DNA from: Spizellomyces punctatus DAOM BR117
Taxonomy: Eukaryota; Chytridiomycota; Chytridiomycetes; Spizellomycetales; Spizellomycetaceae
Length of the DNA stretch: 64,000 bases
Direction of reading: 5' to 3'
Assembly: GCF_000182565.1 (NCBI RefSeq)
Contig: NW_015971554.1
Coordinates: 287,912-351,911, forward strand
How positions within the stretch are numbered: position 1 is the first letter of the stretch; the number at the start of each line of letters is the position of its first letter. The position numbers and the translations under genes are program-made. The notes beneath the pieces are model-generated. The model saw only the letters and a list, made by a program, of their open reading frames with translations. It had not been told where the DNA came from and made no database searches. This document shows, one piece after another, positions 35,328 through 46,983 of this stretch.

Positions 35328-37436
35328 TTAAGCTGATTCCTGCCTTGTGTTCGCTCCACCCGCATCGGCTCCGTCCGCGCCAGGTGCACCAGTGCCCGGC
35401 ACACCGGGCGCGCCAGCGCCCTGTGATCCAGGAGGGGCAACATCAGCACCACTGGCTTCTGCCCCAGTATACCCTTCAGTACCGTAACCCGGATACTGCT
35501 GATAATACTGCTGATAATAAGCATTCCAAGCTTCCTGGTCGTATTGCTGCCCTTCATACCCTTGTCCATAAGCGCTCTGATCCCACCCTGCGTAACCTGC
35601 AGCCCCACTCTGGTCATACCCTGCAGTCCCAGCAGCATAACCGCCAGTCGCGTCACCACCTTGAGCAGCTCCCCAAGCATTAGTGTTGTCTCCTGACGCG
35701 TAATTGCCGTAGTTACCGTAGCCATTGTAACCTTGCTGATTGTAGCCGTACTGAGGGTTACTGTCCCTGCGTCCTTGAACGCGGTCCATGACCATTTCTT
35801 TGGCACGATCGATATTCTCCTGAGGGCCTGATATAGTGACGTCTCGGTTCCCCTCGGGGTCGGCTTGCTGTTCAATTTGGATGCGGACATTACACGTTGC
35901 TTGGATGTTCTTGACTACTTCGCCTCCGCGTCCAATAATCAGCCCGACCTAATCGTGTGGTTATATACTGCAGCCAAGAAAACCCAAATGCAGGCGAACC
36001 AACCTTTTCAGTGTGAACTTTAATAGTTTCAGAGCTCCCACCATGGCCATATTGGTTGCCATAGGGCTGCGACATACCTCCAGGACCTCCGGGCTAGAAC
36101 GTATAGTAATTAATATCAGTAGAAATACCTAATTTTGCCAATCCGCTGAAACATACCCTGGACGGAGCATTTACTAAGTCGTCAATAAGAGCTCGGGCCA
36201 TATCAATGGCTTCTGGCGATCCAGATAGATTGATTTGTCGAAGATTGGAGGGCTGATCGCTCTGAGAGTCAGGCATAACTGCGATCCTTGCACCGCTGCG
36301 ATCCTGCAGAGAGTGAATCGTTTCCCCTCCGCGACCAATGACGAGACCAACTGCGCCGACAGACATGTAGTGAGGGCGACGATAACACAAGACCATATCG
36401 ATTGACAATTACCTTTGTGGGCAGGGATGCTCATTGTTTCCGTATTGGTGCTGCTGTTCCCTCCGTACGAGGGCATAGAGGAGGGAGGCCCCCGTGGTCC
36501 AGAGCCTTGATTAATTTGCTCTAGGATCATGCTCTTGGCTTGCTGGACATCTTCCGGATTGCCAGTTATAGTGGTTCGCCTTTCAGGCTCAGATCCCGCT
36601 AATAAAAAATAACACTCAGCACCAACTACAATAAAAGTAACAGAACCTTGATATGCATACCTGGAGCAAACTGGACCTTGACATTGCAGGTTCGTTCAAT
36701 CCTCTTCATGTTCTCCCCAGCACGACCGATGACGAGACCAACCTACATCGACGGCGTCATGACCTGCACGCACACACAAAAAGTGGCGCACGAACCATCG
36801 AGTCCCCACCGACAATCGCACTTACGTATTGATTTGGCACCGCTATTTCTTCGGTGGTTTTCAACGACGCGCTTGAAGAAGGACCGTAATGCGATGTGGT
36901 TCCTTCAGAGTGACCAAGGCCGTAGCGTTGTCGTCCTCCCGATCCACCGTCTCGACTCCCATAGTCATACTGATCCCGGTCGTCACGGTCATAGCGATCA
37001 GAGTCCGAAGCGTGCCTCTTGTTGTCCCGCTCCGACGAGAAGTCGTCTCGTCGGTAATCTTCTTTTCTATATCCTGAAGAAGGTGGACGGTAGTCATCCA
37101 CCTCTGAGTGACTACGCTTTACACCTTGACCGCTTGCATCACCACTACTGGTATCGCCGCCTGTGATAAACAAGAGTAAGCTTCTTGGATTCTCCTAGTG
37201 AATCAGAGAAATGTACGCTTTATCCTCACCTTTTGCAGCAGCAGCTGTCAGACGTGCCGCAATCGCTTTTGCACGTTCGAGAGCACTTGTGTAGTCGACC
37301 TATGCAAGACACCACAATGTGAGCATCTCTCCCAGCCCATGTCCAAGACAAGACTTACCGCAGCTGATGCAGGTGCAATAGAAGATGATGCTTCTCCAGT
37401 GAGAGCATCTGGTGGCTTCACTGCGTTGTAGGTCAT
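35328..37436 (-). CDS. Three-KH-domain RNA/ssDNA-binding protein (FUBP/KSRP-like)
   Basis: Eight exons on the minus strand, 37436-37359, 37299-37230, 37160-36826, 36742-36661, 36598-36413, 36350-36157, 36093-36004 and 35948-35328, give 551 residues. Three KH domains carry the GxxG loop: VGLVIGRAGENMKRI, VGLVIGRGGETIHSL and VGLIIGRGGEVVKNI. KH domains bind short single-stranded RNA or DNA. The N-terminal part is Asp/Arg/Tyr-rich (RDDFSSERDNKRH) and the C-terminus is Gly/Tyr/Gln-rich with AWNAYYQQYYQQY, similar to the tyrosine motifs of FUBP-type transcription and splicing regulators. Introns fall just before the GLVIG/GLIIG motif of every KH domain. A likely role is mRNA processing or decay in the nucleus. 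Confidence 0.88.
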
Positions 37437-38561
37437 GTTTCCAACCGTGAAATGTGTGATCTTTGAGGGTAAAGGAATCTCGTTGCTCCCCCCGTGCAAC
37501 CCGTTCAACTTTCTCGATTTGCAGCCGTCCATGATTCTAACCAGCATTCGAATGCGATTAGCTAACCGATCGGAAAGTGACGAAGGTTCCAGCGCCAGAA
37601 GGGACACTTTTTCCTTCGATAAGCATCTTTACGTATCCCGTGCCAAGGCCAAACGTTTTATACCGTTGACCACGGAGCAACTGCTGCAGACAGCACTGCG
37701 GTAAAGTGATCTATCATTCTAAACAGAGAAGGAGTAGCGAGAAAACGTGGTTGTCAAGTATGATGCCCAAAGCCTGGAGGAAATGGTCCAATAACAAACA
37801 AACAAGGAATCCCTGAATGAAAAAAGATGGACCAGTTTTGGATCCTTCCAAGACGGAACAAGTATCCGTTCTATTTAGGGGCTCAGTGGAAATAGATTCA
37901 TCTACGTCTATCTGTTGGCCAACTCGTCTGGTAGGTCATTAATAACTTCAGATCATTGTTTTTCATCAAGAAGATGACTTGTCTTGTTTTGCTAGGGTGA
38001 TAGTGAGACTACCGTGATACTGCGTCGCTCACTCATCTTTCGCATCTGCTTCCATGGGCCTACTTGGCTTATAGAGAGTAATAGTGTGATTGCATCATGA
38101 TGCAATGAATACTGCTTTTTAGATGTGGGTAAGTTCTGATTAGCAAGACAGAAAAACATGTCTACTATCAACTTAAATGAACAAGGATGAAGAAGAGAAT
38201 AAAAAAACTGATAATAGCCAACATGAAAGCGCCGATATATATGGCCTCGGACAAAATATACTTCTGCTTTCTTTGTTGGACATATAGAAAAATACGTGGA
38301 TCACGAACTGGATCGGTCTGACAAGACGAAACTAGATCAACTCCATTCAACGTCGAAACAATTGCGAGACCTAATGTAGCAAAGAAGCAACCTCTGTTCA
38401 GAAATAACCGCCATACACATGCCAGGGAATATACAAATGAGATAAAATGTCTATTGTTAGCATATACAATATCATAGCTCCTCAAAGAAAATATATATGA
38501 AAATGCCTCATAAAGGCAATAAGGATGTGCGATAAAGAAAGCGGAGAGCAATTTCTCAGTA
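37437..38561. other. Intergenic
   Basis: AT-rich interval. A 127-codon frame at 38168-38551 (minus) begins 10 bp after the stop of the next gene on the same strand and would encode a hydrophobic protein (LAIISFFILFFILVHLS). It more likely lies in that gene's 3' region; I give it about 15 percent as a real gene. An open frame at 37435-37704 (plus) has no motif. Confidence 0.4.
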
Positions 38562-39077
38562 CTATGTCAGTAAACGGGTCTCCTCCGCGGTCTCGACTTT
38601 CGGTTCGTAGGCGGGCAGAGGCTCAGCGTCCGCATAGTCTGGCAGCCTCAGCCTTCTCGGATCCATCTCCACCTGTTCACCCGCCCAACGAACTCGTTCC
38701 TCCTCCTCACGCATTCGGCGAACAGCCATCGTCAGCGCGGTAATAGCGGCCGGGAACACCGTGCAGGCGCAAACTACCACGAGAATTGTTGGTGCTGGTG
38801 GTGGGACAAGAGCAGCCAAGAGAGCAATAACGGGGATCAGTGCAAACAGTAGGGCAGAGAGAACTAGGAGACGGAGGATAGTGATGTGGGTTTTTATGAG
38901 GAGAGCGGCTGGTGGTATATAGTAGTACGGGGGAGCGGGCTGGTTTGACGTGTCCCGATGAAAAAGCGAGAAAAAGATGGAGGAAGTCAACGCATTGGGG
39001 GGTTGTGACGGTAGCTGGGGAGAAGACGAAGAGACTATTGCTGTATAAGGTAGTGGTAGGCCGACATCCGTGGCCAT
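38562..39077 (-). CDS. Small two-helix membrane protein with LPxY motifs
   Basis: A single-exon frame of 171 codons. Residues about 55-85 (THITILRLLVLSALLFALIP) and 90-115 (PTILVVVCACTVFPAAITA) form two membrane helices. The cytosolic-looking tail contains two aromatic proline motifs, LPDY and LPAY, within 15 residues, near an acidic cluster and a terminal LL. LPxY/PPxY motifs bind WW domains of Rsp5/Nedd4 ubiquitin ligases and occur in fungal membrane adaptors, so a role in ubiquitin-dependent sorting is a reasonable inference. No family name recognised. Confidence 0.55.
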   Translation of the reverse strand: MATDVGLPLPYTAIVSSSSPQLPSQPPNALTSSIFFSLFHRDTSNQPAPPYYYIPPAALLIKTHITILRLLVLSALLFALIPVIALLAALVPPPAPTILVVVCACTVFPAAITALTMAVRRMREEEERVRWAGEQVEMDPRRLRLPDYADAEPLPAYEPKVETAEETRLLT

Positions 39078-39802
39078 TGCTTTTGAAAATGCTCAACTCA
39101 ACGAGGAGATAACAAGTCACACTCGAGACCTTTTAGCTTTCAAAAGCGCTGGCTGCGGAACACGTGACGTGAAGGCAGTGGTCCAAGGGGGAAGCCGCTT
39201 GTGTTTTCGTTCTGTTACTCCAACAAAGAGTTTTGATCTGCTGAGGGGCGGGCGGCGGACAAGGTTCGTAGAAAATGTGGTCAAAGGGACGGCGAGAGAA
39301 GCGGCGGCGCTTGTTTTGATCAAGTGCTTGCGATCAAATGCTGCTTTTTGCTTGCGGATATTCATAGCAGCCATGTGATTACGAAAGACGTGCAAGGCCA
39401 AGGATCTCGTCGCAATACGTAGCAATACGTTTCTTTATGCATAAATGCTTGAAAGGACAGGACATGGATGTTCGTCTGACAAGTATCAAGGATATGAAGT
39501 GCTCTTGGGGGTTGGTCAAGTGTTGGAGCGATGCCTACAATTAGATGTCTTTCAAACGTTATAGGATGCATTTTGATTACTTGTCATGGCTCGATGTCAG
39601 TTCGCACAAAAACCCGATGATGGTCAAAAATGCCCAAAGCAGATATCATGCAGAATGTCATTAGGTGCTGAAAAGCGATGAGGAACATTTGTGACCGATC
39701 CAAAGGCACCCTGGCCATTTCGATCGATTTGGGCCGCGTCCAAGTGATATAAAATCGCTGGGCAAGGCTCTCCATTTCCTATTTTTCGTCCAGATCTGCA
39801 AT
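39078..39802. other. Intergenic
   Basis: Upstream region of the small membrane protein (minus) and of the CIA30-domain gene (plus). A 102-codon frame at 39117-39425 (minus) has no motif and overlaps an equally long frame on the other strand, so it is not called. Confidence 0.5.
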
Positions 39803-40551
39803 ATGCTCGTGCTTATAGTGATTATCCTACATCTAGTGGACGGCATCCAAGGGCGTCAGGCGCCATTAGTAAGTGCTGGCTGGACTCGCCGAGTGACCTT
39901 TATTTGATTTTGCGAACGCTGTTCCTGATGCACTGTTCAGTAGACGATATCCCCAGGTTTAGACCTCTTTGGCGGGACATCTCCTTGGAATGTGTCAGAA
40001 TGGGAAGCCATAGATGATCGGTAGGCATAGCGTACGATAGTCCCTCTCGTATGTTGAACTAAAACAAAGAACAACGAAATCCTAGAGTTCGAGGAGGCAC
40101 GTCTGAAAGTACCCTGGAACTTGTTCAGAATAACACAGTGCTCTTCAAAGGCTACGTTGACACGGAAATCCTCGGCGGAGCTGGCTTTGCATCTCAGAGA
40201 ACCCGTGGGAACTTGATGTTGGATCTTTCTTTGTATACGCATCTTCAGATCCAGGTTGCAGCATCGGATCAAAGAACCTATTCGCTGAATCTCTACACTA
40301 GCCCCGAAAAGCCGAGCTATCCATACTCTCGTCTTACATACAAGTACAGCTTCAATCCCCAGGGCCATGCAGGCGATTTCTCTGCACCGTGGGACGATTT
40401 TAAGCCGTTCTGGAGGGGAAAGGAGGTGGATGGCCCTAAACTGGATGCTAGCTCCATCCAAGGCCTAGGAATTATGTGTCAGAGCTTTTTTGGAGCGCAG
40501 GAGGGCGATTTTCAGCTTGTAGTTGCGAGAATCTCTGCCGTCGTTAAATAA
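39803..40551 (+). CDS. Secretory-pathway CIA30-domain protein
   Basis: Three exons, 39803-39868, 39944-40020 and 40086-40551, give 202 residues. A short hydrophobic signal peptide (MLVLIVIILHLVDGIQG) precedes a CIA30 domain: WEAIDDRVRGGTSEST, VLFKGYVDTEILGGAGFASQ, LDLSLYTHLQIQV, YSLNLYT and PWDDFKPFWRGKEV. CIA30/NDUFAF1 proteins have a galactose-binding-like fold and act in mitochondrial complex I assembly, but here the leader looks like an ER signal rather than a mitochondrial presequence, so this is probably the extracytoplasmic or ER branch of unknown function. No other membrane segment is seen. Confidence 0.85.
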
Positions 40552-40747
40552 CTCGTCGAGATATTTCTGTAGACTTGTAGTAGATTCAGTATAGCAGATA
40601 TAATGGCTTACATGAACATTGGAAACTCTCGTTGCTTTCACCGAATCCACAACACCCCGCACGTGGGCATATAGCAACCGACCATAGTAACGGTCCCCGC
40701 GAAGATCCAACGCTCAACTTGAACGCTTTCCAGACCACTTTGGCGAA

Positions 40748-41865
40748 ATGTCACTGAATTTGGCGTCGCCAAAAAGAAGTATTGTAGGAAAGTTATTCAA
40801 TCTGTCCGCAAAGTGACAAAGCAAAGACTTATCGTTTCCAATAGGCAGTGTCGGAGCAGTTGCCAAACTCTTTCTCAAGACCTATACGCATTTGCATACA
40901 TTCAACGAACATGCGCTTCTCAAGACGATATTGCACCAGAGGCACCGACCTGTGATAACAGTTGGAAATCATTTATCCGTCTTGGATGACCCTATGCTGT
41001 GGGGTAGGCGGCGCGAATGACTTTACGTACGCCATTGCGAGACTTACCACTGGTTGCTCGAGCCAGGCATATTGCCGTGGAAGATATTGACAGACCAACA
41101 CCGCATGAGGTGGTCACTAGGTGCTAAAGAGATTTGCTTCGGTAATCGGTATGAGTTGTCCGAAAATGTATCTAAATGTTTACGATTGCATCTAAGCTTT
41201 TGGCTCCAATAGTGTGACAGCATGGTTTTTCGGTTCCGGGCGAGTGATTCCAATCGTGAGGGGTGACGGGATCTATCAGCCGGCAATGGACCTGGCTATT
41301 CAAAAACTGAACCAGAATGGGTGGGTGAGTTTTACAGGGGACAAGACATGACTGCCATGGAGGAAAAGTTATCTCATGTTGTGATCCAGGTGCACATCTT
41401 CTCTGAAGGACGTGTAAACCAAGAGTCTACCATGTTACCCTTCCGATGGGGAATAGCAAGGCTTATTATGGAATTAAGCCAACCCCCAATAGTCGTACCA
41501 TTTTGGCACAAGGTGTAGGAAAATAGTCGATATTTATAGCGGATTGGTACCAACACTCTTTCCATCGCAAGGGCCTCGAGTCCGTCATGCCTGAGAACAC
41601 AAAGTTCTACTTTCCCCGTCCAAATAAGGAGCTAATTCTCGCATTTGGCGAACCGATCGATTTTGGCAGCAATGGAATATTGGATTCTGTTAAAGAGCTG
41701 GATGATACTGAAGCCCGTATTCGGCTAACGGATTACATTTTTCAACAAACTGTGCAAGTGCAAAGGGATACGGAGAGGAAAATTGGAGATCCAGACTGGA
41801 GGACGCGTGGACGACCGCTCAAGGGAGTGGATGATGAGCCGCCTAAAATGGGAGATCCATCTTGA
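40748..41865 (+). CDS. TAZ: Tafazzin, cardiolipin-remodelling acyltransferase
   Basis: Six exons, 40748-40812, 40849-41003, 41067-41148, 41213-41324, 41390-41512 and 41572-41865, give 276 residues. The catalytic HX4D motif is NHLSVLDDP, followed by WGILPW, MRWSLGAKEICF, SGRVIPIVRG and FSEGRVNQ, all characteristic of tafazzin. It is a transacylase that exchanges acyl chains of cardiolipin on mitochondrial membranes. Length is close to short fungal and animal tafazzins. The second exon's acceptor at 40847-40848 was chosen because it keeps frame (SANVGAVAKLFLKTY). The neighbouring CIA30 gene is coincidentally a respiration-related family; no functional link is claimed. Confidence 0.9.
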
Positions 41866-42008
41866 GCTCCGATGCCCCATTATTCGTATTTAATTCTTCA
41901 ACTGTTTCATGGCATATTAGGGTATTCGACTAGATGTACATCTATTGTAATAGTAAACACGCCTCTGTATTGAGCATCTCTCTAGTCTGACTGAGTGAAA
42001 GTCGCCAA

Positions 42009-43281
42009 CTATAAGTTTATCAATGTCCGAAATCGACTTAACCTATCCATGGCTGTATCGGATCCACTCCAGACTTCACGTCCATTCTCCATTTTAATCA
42101 CTGGGCATCCCACCTGCTCCAGCGTAAAACTGGCACTAACACTTCCGTAACAGGCTGCAGCAATGGGGTCCTTATTTGACAGGAGATGACCCGCCATCCA
42201 CCCACCAAGAAACGAGTTTCCCGCTCCAGTCACATCTACAATTGCAGTTGGATTGCCTTGGGCGACAACTGTCCAATAAGCTGGCACCAGAACGGGTACC
42301 GCTTTCGGTGGCACAACAAGGCATCCACGCTCTGCTGCTCTTAACAAAAGCGTCGGCGGAGGAATTCTAAGGGCTTCAAGCGATGCAAGAATGCACGACA
42401 CAAGCTCATTCAGATCATCAATTGCACAGTTGACCTCCTGCCTGCCAACCGGTGATCGCGAGGCTTGATTTATTACTCTCCAAGTAGAAAGTGCTTCGGT
42501 GGCAAGCTGTTTTGCTTCCTCGTGGTTTGGCGACACGACATTAGCGAAACCGCATGCAGTCAAGAACTCGTTCCAATTGGTTGACCGACACGATTCGGGA
42601 GATGGTTCCCAGACAATACAGGGACTTCGATTCTGTGCGCGCCCTTGTAGCCGTTTTCGAAAGGCTTCTACCCAAGCAATCAGCCTTGCTGGAGACGTGA
42701 TGAGGTGTATGTACTCAACGGTGTCAATCCACTTTTCCGGAAATTGATCTGGTAGAACGCGAAAGAAACGTGCATAGGATTCTAAGGAATGCACCAGTCA
42801 AACAAACAGGATATTAAATTGTCCCTCAGCAGAATGGAACTTACATGTACCTTCCGGGGTTTGGTACTTGAAAGCACGATGTCCAGGTTTATTTTCGGCC
42901 CCGAATGTGTTCCATGCCCTTGGCTGTGGCTGTCCCGATACACGCCTCACCAATAATGAAATGTGAAGGTCATTCAATCTCGGCACCACATCTGGCGGAC
43001 ACTCATCCCCAATATTGGCAATATATCCGAGTCTCTTTGATAATGTAGGTGAAGGCAGCCAAATACGAGCACCTGGATAAACTTGATGTCAAAGTTAAAG
43101 TTGGACGGAAAAGACCGAAACAAAGCTCACCTATGATCGCATGAGCACCCGCCCCACCCATCACGCCATAATTCTTTGTTCCATCCTCCAAGACAATATC
43201 GTCAATGATTAGCGAGCCAGCGCTTGCGATGAGAGGATTGGATTCGTCGGACGCGAGCGTTTCATCAACTTTCGTAGCCAT
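42009..43281 (-). CDS. pfkB-family sugar kinase, Mak32-like
   Basis: Three exons on the minus strand, 43281-43131, 43072-42851 and 42781-42009, give 381 residues. The N-terminal part has LIIDDIVLEDG and VMGGAGAHAIIGARI, and the C-terminus has the pfkB signature IVDVTGAGNSFLGGWMAG, with the catalytic Asp replaced by Asn (GAGN in place of GAGD). Overall layout resembles fungal Mak32, a pfkB protein known in yeast for maintenance of the L-A killer dsRNA system, whose substrate is unclear. The GAGN change could reduce kinase activity. The start at 43281 follows the conserved N-terminus; an in-frame ATG lies at 43320. It is divergent from the FAM135-like gene (237 bp between starts). Confidence 0.82.
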
Positions 43282-43518
43282 TGTGTGTCGTTTTGCAAGT
43301 TTACGGCCTGCCCGCCCCAAAAAGGTCTCCTCGAGCGGTTGATAAATCGATCGTGATTACGCAACACGCGACACATGGTTTGTGTTTTTGCTCTGGCAGA
43401 AGGGCATTCGGCTAGCAGAACACTCCTAAGCAAAGCAGTGTTGCATTCCTGCAGCAGGAACTGCAAGTTGCTCGCATTGTAGCTGCATGGAAGAACTCGT
43501 TCGGCCTGTGCAAAAGGA

Positions 43519-46500
43519 ATGGACATCCCCAAGCCATGCGGCGAAAAGCAGCCAAGGAAAACAGTGGAGGTTGTGCTCCAGCTAGCCGACTTTACGAATA
43601 TTGACGTGTATCTACGAGGGTGAGAGTTCACCGCTTACTGGATAGGTTAGCGTACATGGTGACTTAACCATCTTGTTAGGCTATATCAGTTCCATTGTCG
43701 ACTTTACGCGCTGGTTCCTGTGTACGAGCGGGGTCGGTTGATAAGGCGTGACCGAGTCGATGGCATTCCTACCATTTTATTACCGACAGAAGAACAGGGA
43801 TCCTTTGAGCCTGTGCTACCGTTTGTTGCAGGTTAGTTACTAACGGCATCAGATTGCCATCAACTGCATTTTACACATCAATAAATCTTTTTGAAGAAAC
43901 TTCGAAAGAGCTCCGGTACAACTGCTTTCCTAGTTATGTCATGCAAAGACAAAAGTGCCCTCTGCATCAAGTCTGCTCTTGGAAATGTCGCCCATCTCAA
44001 AACAGCTCGACGCCAAATGTGTGGATAACAAAGAGCTTTTACATCTCACGCGAGGCGGAACGTGTTGCCCTCCACACAGGTGTCGTTTTCCGGATTGACC
44101 TAGACGTAACGCTAGGTGAAATTGAACCGTTAGAAGATGAGTCTGGCCAATGGGATGCGCACCTTGATATTGAACTATGGCATTGCGAAGATGAAAGGTG
44201 TGTTTCGTAGGGGTTCAGTTCTGGGGTAAACCGGTAGCGTAACATTACCTTGCCTGGACAAATGCATTAGTTTGACTGACGACCCAAACTTACGAAATGT
44301 ATCCCTCAACCCTCCCATTACGCTCCAGGATGGCGAATCCGGATGATTTCACCTTTCAGCAGTTGCGTCGGTTTCGTCTATCGAAATTGTTGTCATCGAA
44401 TTCGCCGTCTACACAGTTGCATCAGTATGCAAGTGTGTGTTTCAGCAGTCCCTTCTTCTCTGCGTGCAGTTTACTGGTGTCCGCTTCCACGCTGGGATAT
44501 CATATGGACGATCCCGTCGAAATACCAAGAACGGTGATATGGGAGGATTCTGGGCTCGGAAATGTGCTGGGTCGCTTTTGGAAACAATGGATCCCGTCAG
44601 ATTCCTCGAATGGAGTGGATCCAAGACATGATCGGCTGGCGGACGTCCTGTCCGATGAACTACACAGGGAGCGTAATACAGGCGCACCATTCACACCGCT
44701 ATCCGCAGATGGAGGATTGGTACGTATGTTTGGCGTATGCATACCCCTGCGCGAAAACTCATAGCTCAAACCCCTTTACTCCCAGAGCGCATTTGGGACG
44801 TACTACACCAAATTAGTGTACCGAAGCCTGCATATCCTTCTGACCTTGTATCTTTTGGTTGGAAATATTCGGGTTTCATCGATAGAAGACGCTTCATTAA
44901 CAGCGCACCTGACTGCTCATGACATTGCGGCAGTTTTCAAATGTGTACTGGGTGGGGATGGTGCCGAGGAAGGGCTTGGTGAAGATGAGGACGATACGTC
45001 CATTGACCACGCCGATAAATTACGGATACTCAGATATTGTGATGATATTTTACAGGAATACTTACAGGTACGTGTACAAGGTAGAGGAGTCCCACATTGA
45101 GACCACCTGTGCTGATTTGTATTGAGTAGTCCGAAACATCTTCGCTAATATTCGAGGAAAGAATGGGTGAATTACTAGAACGGCTCCTACATCTGGTACA
45201 GTATTTTGTTTTCTTCTCCTATGCACAGGTTTGCATTAACACGCTATCATATCGTAGAGTCGCACGATATGGATGACATTCTTGAAGCAGCACGTCATGT
45301 TATCGCTTGCGGAGGTTGCCGTACTGCGATCCGCGTGGGCCAAACGCAATTATTCATTATTCTGCCGTCACATTATACCCGCAGTCCAACTACCGGCGCG
45401 TGGTGGCCTTACAAGAATGTAGGTATTTTCGGAAGAGCAGCGATTCATTTTTCTGCGCCCTAATATTAATCCTTCTGCAGTGCTCACGAGAGCATCTTAC
45501 GTCAACGCTTCCCAGCAATGTTGGTTTCTGAAGAACGGCAGCTCCCCATTCCAATTGTTATCGATCAAACTACCTTGCAATTTTACGTTGACCGGCCTTT
45601 ATCCCCAATATCCATTGCGGCGTTTCGACGTCCGCGTACTTGGACCATGAGCAGTGGTTTGAGCCTTGCACCATCAGAGTATGGGCAATCGAGTGTAAAA
45701 AGCCTGATGGGATCACCTCTTTTGGATGAGGATGCTAGTGTGATGGGTATCCGACCTCCTCGAAGTGTAATGTCGGATAATATGTCGATTACGAATGTGA
45801 ATTCCAGTGACACGGCCGGCAATCATGTCGAAACGGAGTTGGAGTGGTTGGTTGCAAACAGATCGGATATGGTGACCAGGGGCGGATGTCATTTGGTCGT
45901 TTTCGTCCACGGACTTTTGGGTATGTAATTCGACATCATGTATCATCCAAGCCTCTGTTGATCGCTTATCTCAAAGGGTCTGCTTATGATTTTCGGCAAC
46001 TCAAGAACAAGGTGATCTATGCAAGGCATAACTTCAATATACCATCCAATGGCATTGTGTTCCTGAACAGCAATTGCAACGAAGAGGATACCCTTGATGA
46101 TATATCTGTTTTAGCGGATCACCTGGTGTCGGAAATTGTTGAGTTTGTGACCGAAGAGCGGTTGCGAGTAGAGAGAATGAGGTAAATACTAACAGTACCT
46201 AGCAGCAAGTATGTTTGGCAGGCAAGTAATATCAGGATCCAGTTTTGTGTGTCACTCGCTAGGAGGGATCATTGCTCGATGTGCCATCGAAAAACCTGGG
46301 ATGGAGATTTTCCGGGACAAGTATGACACATTCATCACGTTAGCTACGCCCCATCTTTCGGGAGCCCTATCAAAGAATCGACTGTTGACATTTTGTAAGC
46401 CCCAGTTGAATGCTTCAAGGCCTTCGCATATGATGTAAATCTAATTGCCTCATTCCAAAATTTCTTGACAGTGGCAACAATGTATCAGTGTATCGACCGC

Positions 46501-46983
46501 TCGGCTTGCATAGATCAGCTGTTAATGAAGGATAATGCAAACCTACAAGAGTCCTTCATGTACAAACTCGCCACAAATGCGTCAGCACTAGGCGCCTTCA
46601 AGTGTGTTCGATTGTTGGCATCCTCGCAAGATGGGTACGCGGACGTGGAGAGCGCATTAATCGGGCTTGGAGGTGCTAGAGAGATACAGAGGGCATGCGG
46701 ACAAGGATGTATTGGCGTATTCGGTTCTTGTGAATCCTATTCTCGAGTGGATGCGGAGGGAACGGCGTCGACAGGAGATGACCAAAGTGATCAAGATGCA
46801 TACAAAGATATGCTGGTTGCTTTGTCGGGCGTCCTTGCTGGTGCAAAGGTGGAGAGATACATTGTTTGGTTCCCTAGTTTGGCTGGAACGACTGATTTTC
46901 TTGGAAGACGAGCGCATGTAGCAATGTTGGAGGATCCAATGTTTTTGGAAATGGCGGTTGTGATTTGTAGATTGCTTTTGTAA
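43519..46983 (+). CDS. FAM135-like protein with C-terminal lipase/esterase domain
   Basis: Exons: 43519-43619, 43680-43831, 43897-44197, 44271-44298, 44360-44719, 44765-45067, 45130-45200, 45229 to about 45400, 45481-45920, 45977-46181, 46236-46394 and 46472-46983. The N-terminus reads VEVVLQLADFTNIDVYLRG, matching the opening of FAM135 (DUF3657). The C-terminal DUF676 hydrolase shows HLVVFVHGLLGSAYDFRQL, the nucleophile elbow FVCHSLGGIIARC, LATPHLSGALSKN, RLLASSQDGY and FLGRRAHVAMLEDPMF with a candidate catalytic His. The middle aligns loosely (TKLVYRSLHILL). Members are predicted serine lipases of unknown substrate. A stop codon at 44344 lies inside an intron. The junction near 45400-45481 is one base out of phase with the best donor and remains unresolved. 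Confidence 0.82.

Noticed and set aside
37435-37704. 89-codon frame on the plus strand
   Set aside because: Overlaps the start region of the KH-protein gene and has no motif.
38168-38551. 127-codon hydrophobic frame
   Set aside because: Starts 10 bp after the stop of the upstream same-strand gene, is AT-rich, and is more likely 3' untranslated sequence.
44341-44346. In-frame TGA in the FAM135-like gene, first read as a premature stop
   Set aside because: An intron at 44299-44359 removes it and restores alignment with the family (LHQYASVCFSSPFF).
46667-46921. Alternative frame in the last FAM135 exon that seemed to fit the family
   Set aside because: The main frame fits better further on (AYKDMLVALSG, FLGRRAHVAML) and needs no frameshift.
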